In this document: piece by piece, positions 14,711-21,549 of the stretch
Numbering within the stretch: position 1 is the first letter of the stretch
How the letters are laid out: each line of letters begins with the position of its first letter
Source: RGIG8748 sp045646525
GTDB lineage: Bacteria; Bacillota; Clostridia; UMGS1810
Direction: 5' to 3'
Assembly: GCA_045646525.1 (NCBI GenBank)
Contig: JAZRKX010000008.1
Span: 1 to 21,571 of the forward strand
DNA: 21,571 bases
Notes under the pieces: model-generated
Databases searched by the model: none
What the model was told of the DNA's origin: nothing
What the model saw: the letters and a program-made list of their open reading frames with translations, nothing else
Position numbers and translations under genes: made by a program

Positions 14711-17700
14711 CTAATCTGCCATAATTGTAATAAGGCGCGTAAGTATAGCTGCAACTTCTGTTCTTGTGGCATTGCCTTTGGGAGCAAGAATATTATCGGG
14801 TTTACCCGTTATAATGCCCTCTCCTGTCGCCCACTCCATAGCTTCCTTTGCCCACGGGCTGACCTTGTCAGAATCGCGGAATTTACTGAGGTCGCCTTTG
14901 CGTTGGGCGGACATATCAAGATACTTAATATAACGATACAGTATTGTTGCAGCCTGCTCTCTTGTAACTTCACCGTCAGGGTTAAATTCATTCTCATTGA
15001 CGCCGTTTACTATGCCATTGGCATTTGCCCATGATACAGCATCGTAGTACCACATGCCGTCTTTAACATCTCTGAAACCGCTATCCCCGTATACATCGGA
15101 AGTACCCTCCAGACGATAAAGCACACATGCAAGCATAGCTCTTGTCATGGTATCGTTTACACCGAATTTTCCTCCGCCTACACCCTGATAAAGCTCGCGC
15201 TCGGTAACAAAGTCTATGTAGCTTTCTCCCCAATGTCCCTTGGCATCTGTGAATTCTTTTTTGTTTTCCGAAACATTAAGTTCGGGTTTGGATTCTGTAT
15301 TTGTTTTCTTATCAGTTTTATTGGCAAGTGTACCTCCGCCTGTGCCCGTCACAGTAACCTTACATGTCGAAGGTGCAACGGGTGCATCATCGTAACTTCC
15401 CCACTTGGCTTTACCGCTTATCTTGACGGTATATGTACCCGCCTGCGCAAAGTTCAGAATAAAACTTCCGTCTTTACCTGCAACAGTTGACATTTCCTTT
15501 AGCTCTTTACCGCTTTTGTCATATACGCTGACGGTTGCTCCCTCGGGAGCATACAGAGCGTCATATGCTTCTGTGCTTGCCATAAGATTTAAACCGTTTA
15601 CCTTAAGGGTAATATCTGTATTAACTTTGGCAGAATAAGTGCTGTTGTCAAACCATGTGAATAAATCCGAATAAAACTGACCGTCTATTCCGATAAGCGC
15701 CGCAATATTATCGCCGTCATCTATGGCATCCTCGGTGGATTTTGTCCAGCTGTGGTTTAATGCATAGGAGAATGTAGCATCGCTTAATCCCCAGAATTTT
15801 GAAACCCAGCCGTTTATTCCGCCGCCCGAAACTTCCTTATAACCCGATTCTCCGCCCGAATAATGTGCACTGTGCAGAGCTCGGAACGCATCGCCTATCG
15901 AGTACTTACCGTCCTTGTCTTTATCGTAAACTGTAATTTTTTCATCCTGTACCACAATATTTCCGCGGTTTACAAAGGTCATATATACCTTTATAGAATC
16001 ATAGCTGTCCGAAGTGTTTCCTCCGTTACCTCCAACATTATCTTCAACATTATCTTCACCGCTACCGCCTTTACCTATTGGTATGGATATATCGGGCAAA
16101 ACACCCAGATAACAGTTTATATTGTCGCTGGTGGTGTTATTGGGCGGTATAATGCCGAGCTTTTCGTAGTGTGAGCCGAGAAGATACGGTGTAAATCCGC
16201 CTACATTAAAGCTTCCCTTTGAAAGAGTAAAGTATTCTCCCTCAAAATCCTCGGGAACTGTAAGCTCACCTGCCGATGTTACCTGACTGTTGGAGTATCC
16301 CGAATTATCGGAGCTTGCAGAAACAAAGTTTTCTACTGTACGCTTGGCAGGATTGGAGGAAAAGGTGTATTCGCCCATACTGCCTCTGGTATTACCTGCC
16401 ATTTTACCGTCATAACCGCTTATCTCGGAATAAACCACCGCAGTGGAAGTATTGTATATTGCCGTGCGGTTTGCGGGCGCAAAAAGATTGTCAAATTCAA
16501 TTTTTACCTTTTGACCAAGGGCAACCGAAGCCGTTTCGAGAGGATCACCGTTAACGGTAACATTTACTCTCTTGGCTGTGATAACCTGATACTCTGCCTT
16601 ACCGTCTTTTGTAAGCTTGACAATATTTCGTCCTGTCTTAAGGGGAACGGTTATACTCCCGTCTTCGTTTGGTATAATGCTTTCAAAGCCGTTGAAAGTT
16701 AAATCCGTGTCAGTAACAGTTGGATTTGCAACCCAAGCGCCAACGCCCTCCGTAGCGGGTGTAAAGGTGTATTCCCCCTCGTCACCTGTAAAGTAGATTA
16801 CATCAAGCTCGGCATCTATGTACTTGCCCGATGCCTTTTGCGCTGTGGCTTTATCCTCATTTATTGTCATGCCTGTTATGATACCGCTGTCTTTTGCCCC
16901 TACAGACACAACAAACACACCTGTATTTTCGGGCCATATTGCACCGTAGAAGTCATTGGGTGTAGCGGGATAGTCGCCCAAAGCACCATCCGAAAGCATA
17001 GCTTCATGATTAAGCGTCATGGCATCGTAGGTAATAAGAACTATGGCACTACCCTCGCCTACGGCAGTAATCCTGCCGTTTTCGTCTATGGTAATTACGC
17101 TATTATCTTCCATGCCGTTTTCGCCAAGAACTGTATAATGAAAATCGGGTTCTGCATAGTAATAGCTCTTATTCATAAGCCAGTCGGCATTAACACCACG
17201 GTAGTTACGGGTTGCAATAAGACTAAATGTATCACCCACATTTAGCTTTTTATACCCCTTTGCATTTACATTGGTATAAAGGTCTGCCACATTGCGTCCG
17301 CGGTTGCTTTCGGGATTGCGGTCAAGGGTTGTTCTGCCCCTTTCGCCTGCTTCAAGCTGTTCTTTGGTAATTGTGATGCTCCCCGCATCTGTCTTTGTGA
17401 ATGTGGCAATATATGTTACATATTTGTCGCGGTTTACATTGTCTTGGGGTACGCTCACACGGTATTCATATACCTTGCCGTTTGTAAGCTCATATGTAGA
17501 AGTCCTTGTGCCCGAAGCATAGTCCGCCTCCGTTGTCTTAACGGGAGATACCGCCTTGGGTGCTATGCCCTGTGCGGTGGAAGCCTCGCTTACGGTAAGA
17601 TATGCAAAATAAGGGAATATAAATACTGTGCCCTTACTTACAAGATTAATTTCTACAGTGTTTTCGGAAAGTGTATAATTATTGAGGACGGCTTCTTTCC

Positions 17701-18886
17701 ACTTGTCCTCATAATCCGCACTTGGTGTGGCTGTGATGTTATATTTCTCTCCGCTAAGAAGAAGATAGCCGTTTTCATTTCCTACTGCATTTAAGTTGGA
17801 ATGTGTTACCGTTACCAAAGCATTCTTGTCCGCATCATTGTCTGCTTTTACTGTAAATACGGGCTTTATAAGAACGATATTGCTGTTTTCGGGGGATACG
17901 GGAGCACTCATGCCTGCACCGTCGGCACGCCAGGTAATCATGCTTATATTAGAAGGCACCTTAACTGTATATACACTTCCATTTGCACTTGCAGTAAGCT
18001 CCGTACCATCTTTGGCATCCGAACTGTAATAGAATGCAGGTACAGAGTCAGTACCGTTTACTGTAGCTGTTACATCGTAGGTTACGGAAGAATTATCCAC
18101 AGTAAGTGTAACTGTGTATTTTTGGTTGGATACGGCATTGTAATTATCCTTAGCATAGAATACGAGAGTGTGTACACCTGCTTCATTGGTATTGTAGGAG
18201 TAAACATTGTTTTCGTCTGCAACGGCATCTATCATATCTTTGCCGTCAACAGAAACCATCCAGCCTGTTATACTGTCATCTTCATCGGGGTCTTCAAATA
18301 TGCCGTCTAAGTCAAGAGTGTATGCGCTATCTGCTGTGATGTGTTCTGAGGTTTGCTCCTCCCTGCCATCTGCCAGTACGGGAACTTTGTTTGCTACTAC
18401 ATAATTGATTGTGTAAGTTGTGTAATTGTTGCTTACCGCCTTAGGATGTGCATTGTAAAGATACATAGTAGCTTTGCCCAACCCACCTGTCAAAGCAGTT
18501 GTATAAACCTTGGTGTTGTTAGAACGGTTGAACTTATTTGAAGTGGAGAGTTTTGGCAAATTATCACCATTTTGAGTCAAATCAAATGTTGCAGTTATTT
18601 TGCCGTTTGCATCATAAGTACGAGGCACGCTTACATTGATATCTGTACCATCCAAATATGCTGTAAGTCCTTCAATTTCACTCCCCACCGCATCTGTGAA
18701 TCTTACATAATTTATACTGCCGTTGGTCGTGGTGATACCAAGCCATGTACCGCTTTTTATTTCGGTAACTTCTACAGTATCCGGCACATAATCGGAGTAA
18801 TCCGTTTCCGCAATAGCCGGCATGACATTCAGCATACCTACAATCATCACAAGTGCGAGCATAAAACTCAAAATTCTTTTTTTCAT
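14711..18886 (-). CDS. 1391-aa S-layer-anchored surface protein with Ig-like and DUF4430-like domains
   Basis: The signal peptide runs to about residue 26 (AIA-E). Next come mainly beta-sandwich segments: a cadherin/Ig-like unit (about 165-265), a bacterial Ig-like (BIG2) unit with ITIDENGRITAVGEGSAIVL (about 597-616), and several weakly similar stretches. A DUF4430-like domain follows (about 960-1080; VYDKDKDGKYSIGDAFRALH, GGGINGWVSKFWG, DAIDDGDNIAALIG), then a Gly/Asp-turned beta unit (about 1085-1185). Three SLH domains close it (about 1213, 1270 and 1335 to the end), binding the pyruvylated cell wall polymer. It is the first gene after the cobalamin riboswitch. I infer an outermost corrinoid-binding or scaffold protein. 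The ATG follows AAAGGGG. Confidence 0.9.
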   Translation of the reverse strand: MKKRILSFMLALVMIVGMLNVMPAIAETDYSDYVPDTVEVTEIKSGTWLGITTTNGSINYVRFTDAVGSEIEGLTAYLDGTDINVSVPRTYDANGKITATFDLTQNGDNLPKLSTSNKFNRSNNTKVYTTALTGGLGKATMYLYNAHPKAVSNNYTTYTINYVVANKVPVLADGREEQTSEHITADSAYTLDLDGIFEDPDEDDSITGWMVSVDGKDMIDAVADENNVYSYNTNEAGVHTLVFYAKDNYNAVSNQKYTVTLTVDNSSVTYDVTATVNGTDSVPAFYYSSDAKDGTELTASANGSVYTVKVPSNISMITWRADGAGMSAPVSPENSNIVLIKPVFTVKADNDADKNALVTVTHSNLNAVGNENGYLLLSGEKYNITATPSADYEDKWKEAVLNNYTLSENTVEINLVSKGTVFIFPYFAYLTVSEASTAQGIAPKAVSPVKTTEADYASGTRTSTYELTNGKVYEYRVSVPQDNVNRDKYVTYIATFTKTDAGSITITKEQLEAGERGRTTLDRNPESNRGRNVADLYTNVNAKGYKKLNVGDTFSLIATRNYRGVNADWLMNKSYYYAEPDFHYTVLGENGMEDNSVITIDENGRITAVGEGSAIVLITYDAMTLNHEAMLSDGALGDYPATPNDFYGAIWPENTGVFVVSVGAKDSGIITGMTINEDKATAQKASGKYIDAELDVIYFTGDEGEYTFTPATEGVGAWVANPTVTDTDLTFNGFESIIPNEDGSITVPLKTGRNIVKLTKDGKAEYQVITAKRVNVTVNGDPLETASVALGQKVKIEFDNLFAPANRTAIYNTSTAVVYSEISGYDGKMAGNTRGSMGEYTFSSNPAKRTVENFVSASSDNSGYSNSQVTSAGELTVPEDFEGEYFTLSKGSFNVGGFTPYLLGSHYEKLGIIPPNNTTSDNINCYLGVLPDISIPIGKGGSGEDNVEDNVGGNGGNTSDSYDSIKVYMTFVNRGNIVVQDEKITVYDKDKDGKYSIGDAFRALHSAHYSGGESGYKEVSGGGINGWVSKFWGLSDATFSYALNHSWTKSTEDAIDDGDNIAALIGIDGQFYSDLFTWFDNSTYSAKVNTDITLKVNGLNLMASTEAYDALYAPEGATVSVYDKSGKELKEMSTVAGKDGSFILNFAQAGTYTVKISGKAKWGSYDDAPVAPSTCKVTVTGTGGGTLANKTDKKTNTESKPELNVSENKKEFTDAKGHWGESYIDFVTERELYQGVGGGKFGVNDTMTRAMLACVLYRLEGTSDVYGDSGFRDVKDGMWYYDAVSWANANGIVNGVNENEFNPDGEVTREQAATILYRYIKYLDMSAQRKGDLSKFRDSDKVSPWAKEAMEWATGEGIITGKPDNILAPKGNATRTEVAAILTRLITIMAD

Positions 18887-18943
18887 AATACAGAACCCCT
18901 TTAAATTATTTTATTTAAGTTCATAATCGGGTTCCCGTATGCA

Positions 18944-18974
18944 AATAAAAACGACTGTACTAACCGTACAGTCG
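18944..18974 (-). terminator. Leader terminator of the cobalamin riboswitch
   Basis: On the minus strand the stem cgactgtac / gtacagtcg (9 bp, 5-base loop) is followed by tttttattt. It lies about 44 bp after the riboswitch aptamer and about 60 bp before the first start codon, where a ligand-controlled terminator should be. Confidence 0.8.
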
Positions 18975-19017
18975 CATTTTATCCATTAATAAGCATCCGG
19001 TTACGGCAGATGGCAAA

Positions 19018-19122
19018 AACAATCCGGCGTATCTGACTTAACCTGTCATATCAGGTATCACAGTGACCGACTCGCGGGGCTTCTCACCCCATTCCGCTTT
19101 CCGATATACTCGGAGGATTGTC
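19018..19122 (-). ncRNA. Cobalamin riboswitch
   Basis: On the minus strand the P1 arms gacaatcc (19115-19122) and ggattgtt (19018-19025) close the aptamer. Inside are the conserved class elements: ggaaagcggaatggggtgagaa-type sequence, gccccgcgagtcggtcactgtg (the B12-box region), and agtcagatacgccgg near the 3' side. These match known cobalamin riboswitches. Corrinoid binding would lead to the terminator at 18944-18974 and switch off the whole ten-gene operon below when B12 is plentiful. Confidence 0.92.
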
Positions 19123-19146
19123 TTTTTATGAACTTTTTACATGGCT

Positions 19147-19175
19147 ATTATAAACTTATAGCCTTAAAATGTCAA
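19147..19175 (-). promoter_or_regulatory. Perfect consensus promoter of the B12 operon
   Basis: On the minus strand TTGACA (19170-19175) and TATAAT (19147-19152) are separated by 17 bp. Transcription should start near 19140, just ahead of the riboswitch. No terminator separates it from the transporter gene ending at 19182, so some read-through from upstream is possible but would meet the same riboswitch. Confidence 0.85.
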
Positions 19176-19181
19176 CAGTAT

Positions 19182-20027
19182 TTATAACAAAATTTGTATT
19201 ACTATACCGCTGATAGCTCCTATAGCATACAAAATACCCAGAATGCACAAATTCTCTCTTATATTCCTGTTGCGTTTAAAGAGAAGAAGCACGCCCACAC
19301 CTGCACCCGAGCACAAGCCTGCAATGAGCGAGCCAAAGGAGAGCACTCCTGTTATATAGCTCTCTGTAAGTATTACCGAAGCGGCGCAGTTTGGTATAAG
19401 TCCTATAAGAGAGGCGGCAAAGGGCTGAAATACGGAATTTTTCAAAAGATACCCCGAAAGTGCCTCCTCGCCTACCCATTCCACGGCGGCAGTAAAGATG
19501 ATGTTTGCTATAAGTACAAACAAAAATATCCTTACAGTGTGCTTAATCGTAGAGATAAGTATTCCGCCCTCACAGCTTTCGCAGTTGCCGTGAAAATGCT
19601 CATGGTGATGGTGCTCGGTGCATACATTAAGATGTGTTTTGCCTTTATAAATCACATCTGTAAGAATACCGAAAATTACGGCAATTACAATTTTTATACC
19701 TATAACCCCAAAGGCAATATATGCCTTGTCGGGATGCGACAGGATAATAGGAACAGCCTCGTCGCTTGTTGCCACAAATATTGCAATAAGCGTGCCCATA
19801 GACAGCGCGCCCTTGGAAAACAAATCCGATGCAATTACGGAAAAACCGCATTGCGGTATGCTTCCTAAAAGCGCCCCGTATATACTGCCGAGCCTGCCCG
19901 CTTTCATAAGGGTATGGCTTATGGCGGTATTGCTCTTGTGCTCAAAATACTCAATGACAAGATATACTATGAATATAAAAGGCATTAATTTTAATGTGTC
20001 TAAAATAACATGTTCGAGTAAATGCAT
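19182..20027 (-). CDS. DUF2899/ArsP_2-type putative metal transporter
   Basis: This 281-aa polytopic membrane protein has the layout of the DUF2899 (ArsP_2, also labelled putative manganese transporter) family. Two homologous halves each carry a conserved loop, GSIPQCGFSVIASDL (about 55-69) and GLIPNCAASVILTESYITG (about 210-228), followed by GxLIAxxxxxxxxGV helices. Between the halves lies a His/Cys-rich loop, HHHHEHFHGNCESC (about 137-150), a likely metal-binding site. The substrate is not established; heavy metals, arsenic and manganese have all been proposed. The gene follows the DUF308 gene by 29 bp and shares its promoter. An AAGAGG motif precedes the ATG. Proximity to a B12 operon invites cobalt as a guess, nothing more. 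Confidence 0.8.
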   Translation of the reverse strand: MHLLEHVILDTLKLMPFIFIVYLVIEYFEHKSNTAISHTLMKAGRLGSIYGALLGSIPQCGFSVIASDLFSKGALSMGTLIAIFVATSDEAVPIILSHPDKAYIAFGVIGIKIVIAVIFGILTDVIYKGKTHLNVCTEHHHHEHFHGNCESCEGGILISTIKHTVRIFLFVLIANIIFTAAVEWVGEEALSGYLLKNSVFQPFAASLIGLIPNCAASVILTESYITGVLSFGSLIAGLCSGAGVGVLLLFKRNRNIRENLCILGILYAIGAISGIVIQILL

Positions 20028-20056
20028 AATAAGCCTCTTTTCTATGTGATATATTT

Positions 20057-20599
20057 TTATGGGTTTGTCAGATATCTGTACATAAGCGTCTTAAGGCCGA
20101 AGCCCAACGATTGTATAAAGAAGATAATTGCAATTACCTCGTTTATACCCACAAAATCGTCAATGGGTTTTATGAGCGAAAGTGTACCCGATATAAGCTC
20201 CAACGCACCTATAAATGCAAACATGTGCCAGCAATGTACCCTCTCTTCCTTAAGCTCCATGGAATCCATGAATTTCAAAAGCCCCGAAAAAAGCTCCCAC
20301 ATACCGAAGAAGAGGGGTATCATGTTTATAACTATCATATCATTAAAAAGCGGAAACAGAGAAAGCAAAAGAGCCGTAACCCCGTCTGCAACAAGCCATC
20401 TTGAGCCGTGAATGGTGTGGCTCTTTATAAGGCAAACCGCAATGTTTATGGCACCTGCCGTAAGCATTGCCATGCCAAGAGGTGCGGAAAGCTCAACAAG
20501 GCTCATTTCGTGTCTTGTGTGTGCAAATACACCCGCACAAAAAAGGAGTACGCTTACCATAAGCCAGCATATTTGCACCCATGAAATTCTGCTTTTCAT
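20057..20599 (-). CDS. DUF308/HdeD-like membrane protein
   Basis: This 180-aa protein has about six membrane helices arranged as three repeated pairs, like the HdeD/DUF308 family. The RWLVADGVTALLLSLFPLFN segment (about 68-87) and FFGMWELFSGLLKFMDS (about 97-113) match the family pattern. HdeD of E. coli is linked to acid resistance, but members in Bacillota have no proven role. A ggaaagag motif before the ATG may serve as binding site. It is the first gene of a two-gene operon with the metal transporter downstream. Two histidines and a cysteine in the loop before helix 5 (VHCWH) may be relevant given the His-rich partner. Confidence 0.75.
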   Translation of the reverse strand: MKSRISWVQICWLMVSVLLFCAGVFAHTRHEMSLVELSAPLGMAMLTAGAINIAVCLIKSHTIHGSRWLVADGVTALLLSLFPLFNDMIVINMIPLFFGMWELFSGLLKFMDSMELKEERVHCWHMFAFIGALELISGTLSLIKPIDDFVGINEVIAIIFFIQSLGFGLKTLMYRYLTNP

Positions 20600-20631
20600 A
20601 ACATCACTCTTTCCTTAGTTGGTATAATGAA

Positions 20632-20661
20632 ATTTTAACATGACATGTCCGTTATTGTCAA
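20632..20661 (-). promoter_or_regulatory. Probable promoter of the DUF308-transporter operon
   Basis: On the minus strand TTGACA (20656-20661) is followed after 18 bp by TAAAAT (20632-20637), one mismatch from the -10 consensus. The start codon at 20599 lies about 33 bp downstream of the -10 box. Confidence 0.55.
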
Positions 20662-20937
20662 CTCTGCAAAAAACACAAAGTCTGCACCGTCTGCCAACGC
20701 GGATGCAAGATTGGGGTCAAGACAATTCTGCTTCATAGTATTTCTCTCATTTCACTTTGTTTATTATTCTATTAATTCTAACATACACAAAATTAATATG
20801 CAATTCACCATTCAACGGTTTTTTTCGTTTTATCGCTTGAAAATGCAGTAAAATAAAATACATCGATTAATACTAATCGGCTGCTATTCTTTTTTGTAGC
20901 TTTCATGTGCAAAGCAGATGAAATAAATTAATCCTCT
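20662..20937. other. Intergenic stretch with no supported gene
   Basis: I see no convincing coding region on either strand. The only structure is a 6-bp hairpin on the minus strand (cgatta/taatcg, 20864-20879) followed by a T-rich run, possibly a weak terminator for the 77-aa gene that ends at 20938. The rest is AT-rich. Confidence 0.4.
20846..20879 (-). terminator. Weak hairpin plus T-rich tail after the 77-aa gene
   Basis: The minus-strand hairpin cgatta-gtat-taatcg is followed by atgtattttatttt. Its stem is short and AT-rich, so it is at best a weak terminator. Confidence 0.35.
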
Positions 20938-21171
20938 CTAAAAATCATGACGAAAGCCTGAATCAATGTTATATTTATCAAATATACATACAATCTGTTC
21001 TACTGTCTCAAAATCAGAATAACATTCGTCCTTTATTACTCTTTGTATTTCGGATAATATCTGTATAGCAGTTGTATCGGCTATTTGCGATGCGTCAATT
21101 TCAAAATCCTCTAATTTGCTATTTATAAAATCGGATATGTAGTTTCTTAAAAGTTCAACTTTTATATTCAT
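20938..21171 (-). CDS. 77-aa protein of unknown function
   Basis: The product begins MNIKVELLRNYISDFINSKL and has a helical acidic body (QIADTTAIQILSEIQRVIKD) and a conserved-looking tail, IVCIFDKYNIDSGFRHDF. I do not recognise the family. The size and all-alpha look would fit a small immunity- or regulator-type protein, but there is no partner gene to support that. The ATG at 21171 is chosen over an open frame to 21285 because the upstream part runs back through a terminator and a structured RNA. Only a weak ggggtaaag lies before it, and no promoter separates it from the terminator at 21185-21215. Expression may therefore depend on read-through. Confidence 0.6.
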   Translation of the reverse strand: MNIKVELLRNYISDFINSKLEDFEIDASQIADTTAIQILSEIQRVIKDECYSDFETVEQIVCIFDKYNIDSGFRHDF

Positions 21172-21184
21172 AACTTTACCCCAA

Positions 21185-21215
21185 AAATTAAAAAATGCGC
21201 AGCCGAAGCTGCGCA
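21185..21215 (-). terminator. Strong intrinsic terminator of the small RNA
   Basis: On the minus strand the 8-bp stem tgcgcagc / gctgcgca closes a UUCG tetraloop and is followed by ttttttaattttt. It is the strongest-looking terminator in the right part of the window. Confidence 0.9.
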
Positions 21216-21353
21216 CGAAAAACGCATAACTCCGATTGCTGCGACACAATTTCACACAAACTACAAGTATGGGGAAATAGAGCATGCATTTTTACCAAAA
21301 GGGCAAAAATCCATACTTGTAATATATGTGTTTTAATATGAAACTATGTCGCA
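21188..21353 (-). ncRNA. ssrS: Rod-shaped small RNA, candidate 6S RNA
   Basis: A transcript of about 165 nt is bounded by a good promoter (21359-21387) and a strong terminator (21185-21215) and has no reading frame of note. It folds as a long rod. P1 pairs 21339-21352 with 21241-21254 (14 bp, two G-U). A large asymmetric internal loop follows, with about 17 nt on the 5' side and 7 on the 3' side. P2 pairs 21311-21321 with 21262-21272 (11 bp, perfect). The terminal hairpin auuuuugcc/gguaaaaau has 9 bp. A closing stem, open central bubble and terminal stem are the layout of 6S RNA, which mimics an open promoter and binds RNA polymerase. The fold is seen; the 6S identity is inference. Confidence 0.55.
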
Positions 21354-21358
21354 AGCTC

Positions 21359-21387
21359 AGTATAGCATACAAAAAAATAAATTGCAA
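21359..21387 (-). promoter_or_regulatory. Promoter of the structured small RNA
   Basis: On the minus strand TTGCAA (21382-21387) and an extended -10, TGCTATACT (-10 at 21359-21364), are separated by 17 bp. The start would fall near 21352, exactly at the first base of the P1 stem, which supports both promoter and RNA. Confidence 0.7.
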
Positions 21388-21513
21388 GATAAAAATGAGC
21401 TTTGCTTGATTGCAGATTCTGACGAGGCAACGGTCGGCTCGAAAGCAAGTTATTCGCCCAAGGGCTCATAACCCTACATGGTGGGTGAGCCAAATTCAGC
21501 TCTCGTACAGGCA
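21388..21513. other. Intergenic stretch with a tRNA-Met-like anticodon-arm motif
   Basis: No gene is supported. The plus strand carries gggctcataaccc at 21462-21474, which is exactly the anticodon arm of a bacterial tRNA-Met (loop CTCATAA). The rest of a tRNA does not fold around it. It lies in inverted orientation relative to the minus-strand tRNA at the right edge, beyond that tRNA's terminator. Confidence 0.4.
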
Positions 21514-21549
21514 CAACAAAAAAGCACCCTATTGGGTGCTTTTTCGTTG
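21514..21549 (-). terminator. Terminator of the right-edge tRNA
   Basis: The stem aaaaagcaccc / gggtgcttttt with a 4-base loop, extended by caac/gttg, directly follows the tRNA CCA end on the minus strand. Confidence 0.8.

Noticed and set aside
17801..18310. A 169-aa plus-strand frame opposite the S-layer protein, and similar ones at 16838-17245
   Set aside because: They are Cys/Tyr/Ile-rich antisense shadows of the SLH protein gene with no start signals.
20635..20736. A 33-aa minus-strand frame (MKQNCLDPNL to MSC)
   Set aside because: It overlaps the best promoter for the DUF308 operon, has only a poor ribosome binding site and no sign of conservation.
20938..21285. A 115-aa version of the small protein starting at 21285
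   Set aside because: The added N-terminus would translate the terminator hairpin and part of the structured RNA; the ATG at 21171 is more sensible.
21237..21357. MITE or other inverted-repeat mobile element
   Set aside because: The nested inverted repeats fit a structured RNA better, because the promoter start falls at the first stem base and a terminator closes it; no target duplication is evident.
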